Shown here piece after piece: positions 57,520-64,000 of a stretch of DNA of 64,000 nt. The stretch is from Misgurnus anguillicaudatus (taxonomy: Eukaryota; Chordata; Actinopteri; Cypriniformes; Cobitidae). The position numbers were made by a program, and so were the translations under genes. The notes below the pieces were generated by a model. That model was not told where the DNA came from and ran no database searches. It saw only the letters and a program-made list of their open reading frames with translations. The stretch covers positions 6,142,501 to 6,206,500 of the forward strand of contig NW_027395283.1 of assembly GCF_027580225.2 (NCBI RefSeq). Direction: 5' to 3'. The first letter of the stretch is position 1, and the number at the start of each line of letters is the position of its first letter.

Positions 57520-57970
57520 CCACGGACCGACCGTGGGCAGCTAGGAACCATTACCGGTATAAACCAGCGGACCTTTGCGGCTGCCGCTGGTGGTCCGCTG
57601 GAAAAACGATGGGTAAAACTCCGGCGAGCCGCTGGCGGCATCCGCCGGCGGACCGCCGCTCGTCCGCTGGCCTTGTGTTAGCTGGGGCAGCGGTCCGACA
57701 GCGGACCTCCGACCTCTGCGGCTGCCGCTGGTGGTCCGCTGGAAAAACGATGGGCAAAACTCTGGCGAGCTGGTGGACCGCCGCTGGTCCGCTGGCCTTA
57801 TGTTATCTGGGGCAGCGGTCCGACAGCGGACCTCCGTCGAAAAAGTAGCGGCTGCCGCTGGTGGTCCGCTGGAAAAACGATGGGCAAAACTCCGGCGAGC
57901 CGCTGGCGGCATCCGCCGGTGGACCGCCAACTTTGCCGCCGGTGGACCGCTGGCCTTATGTTTGCTGGGT
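57520..57970. repeat. GC-rich minisatellite, three units of 130-141 bp
   Basis: Units start at 57577, 57718 and 57848 with GCGGCTGCCGCTGGTGGTCC, then GGAAAAACGATGGG and AAAACTC(C/T)GGCGAGC. It ends GTTTGCTGGG, the inverse of the start of the related repeat at 45426. Long ORFs on both strands here result from composition. Confidence 0.85.
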
Positions 57971-58005
57971 TTGTTTACAGTGTCGCGTGAGCAGCTACAC
58001 TGCAG

Positions 58006-58158
58006 GTTCGACTTCATTTGGCGCTAAGCAGACCCTTTGGTGATGTCAAAGTACCGCGAGAGCGATTCAAAGCAGATTTCTCCATGTGATAAATGCAATC
58101 GCTCTCGCGGTACTTTGCTGTCACTCGCCTGTGGGTTCTTCAGGTGCCACAGCAGTCT
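58006..58158. mobile_element. Fold-back MITE, copy 4 of 4
   Basis: Starts GTTCGACTTCATTTGGCGC. The inner stem is CAAAGTACCGCGAGAGCGAT against ATCGCTCTCGCGGTACTTTG, the best preserved stem of the four copies. Confidence 0.75.
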
Positions 58159-58590
58159 GCTCCCCAGTCATTTTCGCGCCGCTATGGTAATTTGATTTCA
58201 TACGCGAATCGGATCGCGCAGTTCGGCAGGAATTCAAACACACCAAATATAGCCTACCCAGACAGCAATTTAGCTCTTACCGACGTTGGGGCGCATGCAC
58301 TTGCCCGACATAAAGTGCCTCGGTGAGATGTCTTATGGAGATCGGTAGCTAATAGGCAAGACATCGGGAAGATGGTGGCATTAGAATGATCGCCGACCGT
58401 GAGCCAACGTAAACCCGCCCTAATTATTATGACCTATATGCGGCGCGATCCGCTTCGCTCTCCCATTGAACACAGCTGATTTTCGGCTGCATCGCTGTAA
58501 ACGTCAAGGCATGCTTATAAAGCAGCTGTTCCAGTGTTAAAGGGAGCGAGGCGTCAGGATCCCACCGTTATATAATTGATTTGTTTAGGC
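58159..58590. other. No recognised gene
   Basis: Non-coding, with no feature I can support. Confidence 0.45.
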
Positions 58591-58849
58591 CAGGGGTCTC
58601 CATGGTGCCAGCACATTCTATTAGTCTCAATTGTAATATTTATTTATTACATACATATGTTTTATATTAACTTGGCTTGGTTTACGTATGTTAACATATT
58701 AAACAATACTAAAACATATCAAAAAGTAAAATAAAATAAAATCAGTAAGTAAAACAAAAAAGTTTTGAGTAGAATAAATAAAAAAGTAGCCCTCCAGATT
58801 GTTTTATACATATTGTTGTAGCCCTTGCTCACAATGTTGGAGACCCCTG
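58591..58849. mobile_element. Short MITE, CAGGGGTCTCCA termini
   Basis: The left CAGGGGTCTCCA is inverse to TGGAGACCCCTG at the right, allowing one offset base. The interior is AT-rich. CAGGGG ends suggest hAT, but no clear TSD is seen. Confidence 0.65.
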
Positions 58850-59270
58850 CAGGCTAACTCATTTCATATTGTGTATCAACAACAATCAACCCTCAATAAC
58901 AGTTTATGTTGTGTTAATCATAAAATTTCTTCCCTAACAATTTGACAAGAGCTAGTGGAGAAGTAGGCAACTAGCCCACTTGCATGCAAGACTCCGTCCG
59001 TGGCTGCGCACTCTGCAGCCGCTTCCTTTTGAGTTGCCAGGTTTTATGACAAAAAAAAGTTTAAATTGAAAGTAAGTGATTGTTATGTGTAGGGTGTATT
59101 TCATACACAATATGACAACCTGGTAAATGTCAGTCTAACAGAAAAAAATGGATCAGTGAGTTTTCCAGGAGAAATAACAAAACAGAAGGGCATCTGGAAA
59201 ATTTTTTTTACTTTGTTTTTGCAAAGGCAGTTTCATTTATTTTAACACTCCACAAATTACACTTTGGGGT

Positions 59271-59498
59271 GGTTTCCCGGACAGGGATTATCTTAAACCG
59301 GGACTAGGCCTTAGTTTAATTCTGAAATATAACTAGTTTTAATAACATGTCTTAATAAAAACATTACTTGTGTGCATTTTGAAGCAACACAAAAGACACT
59401 GATGTATTTTATGATATGTCAGTGCAAGTTGTTTTCAGTTTGGACAGCTCTTACATTTATTTTAGTCTAGAACTAGTCTAATCCCTGTCCTTGAAACC
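59271..59498. mobile_element. Short MITE, GGTTTCCCGGACAGGGATTA termini
   Basis: The left GGTTTCCCGGACAGGGATTA is inverse to TAATCCCTGTCCTTGAAACC with small changes. Inner ACTAGGCCTTAGTTTAATT and TCTAGAACTAGTC match a MITE widespread in teleosts. Confidence 0.75.
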
Positions 59499-59581
59499 GT
59501 CCCATAGCAAACTGCAACAAAAATAAGAAATTCCCTCCAGAATAAGTCATACTCCAGAATCAGTCCAATCAATTATTTCAC

Positions 59582-59714
59582 TTAAGATGCTTGCTTGTCC
59601 CGCCTTTGCTGCCCCCATTCCTGTCTCTGCTCAGACAGCCGCAGCCAGTTTCTCACAGTCATCTTTATATCAGCCTCAGTGGAACTTTGTAGGCAGGATT
59701 TCTTAACACAGCAC
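59582..59714 (-). CDS. Candidate terminal exon, DUF4806-like tail
   Basis: The acceptor TTTTTTTAG precedes a 133-bp open stretch ending in TAA. It encodes CCVKKSCLQSSTEADIKMTV followed by an RNWLRLSEQR-type end, which reminds me of the C-terminus of DUF4806 proteins found in fish and insects. The match is by eye and weak. A possible upstream exon lies at 59868-59955. Confidence 0.35.
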
Positions 59715-59867
59715 CTAAAAAAATGTAATAATAAAGCAACAGAAAAAAATAAGACAGCACAAAAGTCTATATATCTTCGTGGATGGTTTCTAAAAAGACA
59801 ATTCAGAAAAGTCAGAGCATTTTGCAAAAAATAAAATCATGTTGTTTCAACACATTGTAGGACTTAC

Positions 59868-62390
59868 TCAGGAGTACCTGATGAATAGGCTGTGATTTAA
59901 GGAGAGCACATCCCTTCATCACTGGGTGTGTCTTGCTGCCAATCATCTTGTGGCACTAGGAAATACAGAAAAAGTCCCGTTACACAAAGAACAGCATCAC
60001 CCAGGTCCAACTAACAGAGCTAAATAAGTGACCCCACAGCAGTGGTTCTCAAACTTTTTCTGTCATTTTTGTCATTCCCCATTTTATGTACGACTGTGCT
60101 GTGTGTGTGTGCGCTGTGTATTTTGTGTGTGTGTGTGCCTGTCTCAGTGTGTTCTTGATCTGCATGCTAAACAGCTTATGTTCAGGAGAGCCCAGCCCTT
60201 CATATTCATCTTCCTGCTGCCAATTAACGGTTGTCACTATGAAATGATAAAATTAGATTGTGAAACTGCTAAACAATATGTAGGCTTTTTGCTCTCAAAC
60301 TTTTCAAGTGCGCTTACAGCCACAAGTTTGGACCCTTTTACTGTTTGTACACAATGGTGACGTGGCAACGTATGCACGAGCAGTTTGGCAACGGAAGTAT
60401 GGCAAGAATCAGCAGTGAAGTAACACAGACAGAGAAAGTTATTTTAAAAAGTTGACTTATCAACTTTTTCAACACATCTACCAGATCCGTGTACTATAGT
60501 GGAGTGGATAGAAGACGTTAGCAGATGGCCAAATATAAAGTGGCCAGATACATATGAAGAGTTTGGTTCCAAAACCCAATAAATCCATTTTGACAAATTT
60601 TGTTAAAAACGTGTTTTCTATACCAAGAAAGTGACAAGATGAAAACCACTATTTTCTGTTACAAACTTTCACATAGCATCTTTAGGTTATAAAAACATAA
60701 AAAATTTTCAAATCCATAACTTGATTTTCAAAGATTTATTATAAAAACAGATTATTTTTTCCACAAAATGCAATAAATTCATGACAAGTTTTTATTCAAA
60801 ATGCTATAAATCTATTGAATCAATAGCCTTTATAAATGTGCATTCATCTTTGCCATGTTATTCATTTAGTTAACTAGTGGTATACACTAATTAAAAATAT
60901 AAACATTAATGGCATTAATCAAAACACTTACTTTGTGATATTAAGAACACTGTCATTGATGCGGTTATACTTGACGTCGTCGCTTAACGTGTTTCACAGC
61001 GATCAGCTGTAAAATGTTTTGGTCCTGCTCGATTTTCGTTGACTTTGAGTAAAATTATGGAAAGTTTTTCATAAGATCCCCTGGGGTCAATGTGTTTGAC
61101 CCCAGTATATTGGATTTTGCTTAAAATTAAGAATTTACTTTTTAATATTGACCTGATATAATACTGATTCTGGCAGCAACTCATTTTTTTCAAAAATGGC
61201 GTTTATTTGGGACCAAACTCTTTATATATACGTATATTAGTATATTATATTAGTACAACCAAACGCAACAACCAGACATTTTGATGCTGGGAAACCGTTT
61301 TAATAAACTTTCTGAGTTGCTAACACGTTAGAACAACTGGCGAACAACAACACTTCCGTTGCCGAAATGCGCGCACAAACTATTTGATCACGTGGGCTGT
61401 AAAAGGGTCTATGCATCACATATTTAACGGAAACTTACATTCAGTACGAAGAAGGTCCTCATTCACTGATGTAATCACTTAAATGGAAAAAACACAAATG
61501 GCCCAGATCCAGCTTGATTTTAAAATCTGGCCCTAATTCATTTGCTATTGAATTATTCTGAAATTTATTCTTTTACTACCTCAGTATGATGTTCTGAGTA
61601 AAAAGTGCAGATTCATACATTACATGTAAAATATCTTACTATCGTTAGTCCTCTGACGGAGCCCTGGAAGAGGGTGACGTGGAGGCTGCTGCAAAGCACA
61701 CAGGCCTTCGTTATTATTCGGTGTCACTAGAAAATACAGAAAAACGAAATTATTGGAGTGAACAGTAAGTCAAGTTTATCACAATTAGATAAACTAATGT
61801 CAGTAGGCTGAGTAATTGCCACACATTTCTACACACACACACGTGTCAGTGTTTTCATTGTCTGCGTTTTAAATGACTTACAGTCAGGAAAGCCTTCAGT
61901 TCTCTGCGCCTCTTTCTGAATATTAACCGCAGTCTCTTGGAAAGACAGAAAACCTTGGTTTACTGATCACACTACTAATATAAACTCAAAAATCATATCT
62001 CTGGAACATCAAACTATGGTATGTGCTGTGGACCTGTGGAGTACATTGTGTCTGCTTGAATTTAGGGACCTGATGCATTTTACTATATAGGGTACACTTA
62101 CCTTCACTCTACAATGATGTGGGATGGGCTGGAGGAGTTAAACGAGGGGTGGGAGGGTTAGCCAGCTTTCTTCTTACTGACACTTCAAGAAGATTAAAAA
62201 AGGTTACAACAGAAAGATGATCAAAAAGGCACATCAACCATAAGATTTGCACCTTAGATATCTACATCTGATATTCGCTGTATGAGAAGTGCAGCATTAT
62301 ACACATAAAATGTCTTACTAGGCTTGCTCCTTTGATGGAAACTTGGGTGGGCTAGAGAAGGCTGCTTCCTTTTTGTCACTGTCATGGCCA
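59868..62390 (-). other. Row of possible short exons on the minus strand
   Basis: Short segments bounded by AG and GTAAG(T) on the minus strand: about 62390-62325, 62195-62110, 61950-61883, 61728-61640 and 59955-59868. Some share similar acceptors (CTGTATTT(C/T)CTAGTG) and basic Pro-rich readings. The frame needed to enter the exon at 59714 contains a stop in the 59955-59868 segment. The gene is therefore broken or wrongly pieced together. The row is interrupted by the MITE at 60329-61411. Confidence 0.3.
60329..61411. mobile_element. MITE with GGACCCTTTTAC termini
   Basis: GGACCCTTTTACTG at the left is inverse to CTGTAAAAGGGTCT at the right. The right end closely matches the right end of the THAP element (CTGTAAAAGGGTCTAT). 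Subterminal GGCAACGGAAGT / ACTTCCGTTGCC also pairs. Confidence 0.75.
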
Positions 62391-62477
62391 TTTAAAAACA
62401 AGGATTAAAATTCGAAAAATGTTTAAACACAAATATTACAAATTCTTATCAGGCATAATTAAAGTATGAGCATGTAA

Positions 62478-63310
62478 TTAAAGGGAGAGTTCACCCAAAA
62501 ATGAAAATAATGTAATTAATGACTCACGAGTTTGGAACGACATGAGGGTAAGACCTCCGTTCATCTTCGAAACACAGTTTAAGATATTTTAGATTTAGTC
62601 TGAGAGCTTTCTGACCCTCCATTGAAAATCTATGCACAGTATACTGTCCAGGAACAGAGAGGTAATAAAAAAACATCATCAAAGTAGCCATTTGACATCA
62701 GTGGGTCAGTTAAATTGTGTTGAAGCATCGAAAATACATTTTGGTCCAAAAATAACAAAATTACGACATCATTCAGCATTGTCTTCTCTTCCGGTTCTGT
62801 TTTGAACGCGCACGAGACTAAAGTCACATGACTGCAGTGACGCAGCTGACGTACAACGTGGCTGATGTGTTATTAGGTGCGTCCCCGCTTTTTTTTGTGC
62901 GCCCGAGCTTCGTTTACAGTCTGAGGGAGACGAATGCTGTAAATGTGAAAAAAATTCACAAACATATCTGATGATAACACGCCATCTGCGTCACAAGACT
63001 TTAGTCAGACACATGCGCTACACACGAGACATGGAAGAGAATGCTGAATAAATTTGTCATTTTTGGACCAAGATGTATTTTGGATGCTTCAACACATTCT
63101 AACTGACCCATTGATGTCAAATGGCAACTTTGATTATGTTTTTTATTATCTTTCTGGACATGGACAGTATACCGTGCATAGATTTTCAATGTAGGGTCAG
63201 AAAGCTCTCGGACTAAACATAAAACATCGGAGGTCTTACAAGTTTGGAACGACATGAGGGTGAGTCCTTAATGACATTATTTTTCATTTTTGGGTGAACT
63301 ATCCCTTTAA
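62478..63310. mobile_element. Fold-back MITE, TTAAAGGGAGAGTTCACCC termini
   Basis: The left TTAAAGGGAGAGTTCACCCA is inverse to TGGGTGAACTATCCCTTTAA. The arms stay complementary deep into the element, for example ATTTGACATCA(G/A)TGGGTCAGTT around 62690 and its complement around 63110. This end sequence is very common in teleosts. Confidence 0.85.
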
Positions 63311-63333
63311 TTTTCTAATGGACATATGGAAAC

Positions 63334-64000
63334 TTAAAGGAACACGCTGACTTTTTGGGATTTTAGCTCATTCACAGTAACCCCCAGAGTTAGATAAGTG
63401 CATACATACCCCTTCATCTCTGTGTGTGCCGTAACTCTGTCTGACGCACCCACCGCTAGCCTATCTGAGCATAAAGACTTGAAGTAAATGGCTCCAGCTA
63501 GCATGCTGCTCCCAATAAGTGACAAAATAACAGCAACATTTTCCTATTTATGTGTTGTGATTTGTTTAGTCACACCGTGTACAAACAACAAGGTCATGAC
63601 ACAGCCATCTTTTAACAGTATACATACTGGGAACTATATTCTCAGAAGGTGAAGCACTTGCTACTTGGGGGGAGTAACTGCACAACTCTGACCGAACTCT
63701 CTGCTCCTCACCGGGGGTTTCTCAGGTGCTGCTAGCAAATCACTGCACCCAAGTAGCCGGGCTTTGCCTTCTGAGAATATAGTTCCCTGTATGTATATGA
63801 TTAATAGATGGCTGCGTCTCACATGACCTTGTTATTTGTACATGTTGTGACTATACAAATCACAACATATAAATAGGAAAAAGTTGGCATTATTTTGTCA
63901 CTTATTGGGAGCAGCATGCTAGCTGGAGCCATTTACTTCAAGTCATTGTGCAAAGCTAAGCTAGCGGTGGGTGCATCAGACAGAGTTACGGCACGCACAG
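63334..64000. mobile_element. Large fold-back element, cut by the window end
   Basis: Starts TTAAAGGAACACGCTGAC. Arms of more than 250 bp are complementary around a centre near 63700; for example CCAGCTAGCATGCTGCTCCC (about 63493) pairs with 63909 onward. The right terminus lies beyond 64000. Confidence 0.85.

Noticed and set aside
57541..58017. 158-codon minus ORF and plus-strand ORFs in the GC-rich repeat
   Set aside because: Produced by the tandem GC-rich units, with repeated low-complexity peptides.
60040..60060. hAT-like end CAGTGGTTCTCAAACTTTTT
   Set aside because: Only one end seen; no partner or TSD.
1..64000. tRNA, rRNA or CRISPR-like arrays
   Set aside because: None seen. Spaced repeats here are transposon ends or minisatellites.

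Overview
The window is vertebrate genomic DNA, almost certainly from a teleost and most likely a cypriniform. It carries leucine-rich-repeat exons of the fish-specific NLR family (NLRC3/NLRP-like), a fish Tc1/mariner copy, a DIRS-type retrotransposon, several hAT elements with 8-bp target duplications and many fold-back MITEs. There is no bacterial-style gene organisation: host coding sequence is a few hundred bases, and most of what can be recognised is transposable elements nested inside one another.

Layout. 1-8520: a retrovirus-like Ty3/gypsy-class element with one 1721-codon ORF (gag, protease, integrase remnant, env) that lacks reverse transcriptase and RNase H, followed by a polypurine tract and a long 3' LTR. 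8526-9550: an antisense ZMYM1/TTF-type hAT-related pseudogene with an internal deletion. 10001-10540: a MITE. 11265-17182: a fish repeat opened by two further transposons, one of which carries its own hAT insertion. 17360-20347: a hAT element with an 8-bp TSD and a decayed Tc1 copy inside. 20822-21836: a TTAA-flanked MITE.

22125-37368: the 3' end of a plus-strand NLR gene. Two 174-bp LRR exons (22125-22298 and 36216-36389) and a candidate terminal exon (37335-37368) frame a 13.9-kb intron. That intron holds a 4.2-kb transposon containing a Crypton-like tyrosine-recombinase gene, several MITEs, and a 6.2-kb DIRS element (29558-35770). The DIRS has a complete gag, complete RT-RNase H, and a tyrosine recombinase broken by one frameshift; its termini and internal complementary region are still readable.

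38200-39430: copia and gypsy pol remnants on opposite strands, then an antisense Ig-domain exon. 41000-46900: a TIR transposon, fold-back MITEs with intact 8-bp TSDs, and a GC-rich repeat. 47707-53412: a transposon with a THAP-domain exon, itself opened by another TIR element that contains a LINE 3' end split by a TTAA element. 54409-64000: a hAT element, a GC-rich minisatellite, more MITEs, a possible small-exon gene on the minus strand, and two large fold-back elements, the last cut by the window end.

Most interesting: the DIRS copy with one visible break; the Crypton-like gene, with a 77-bp intron and flanking 13-bp inverted repeats; the retrovirus-like element that kept a single open frame and two splice acceptors while losing RT and the integrase catalytic core; a TIR family with a THAP-bearing autonomous candidate plus two short derivatives; and a roughly 155-bp palindromic family present four times.
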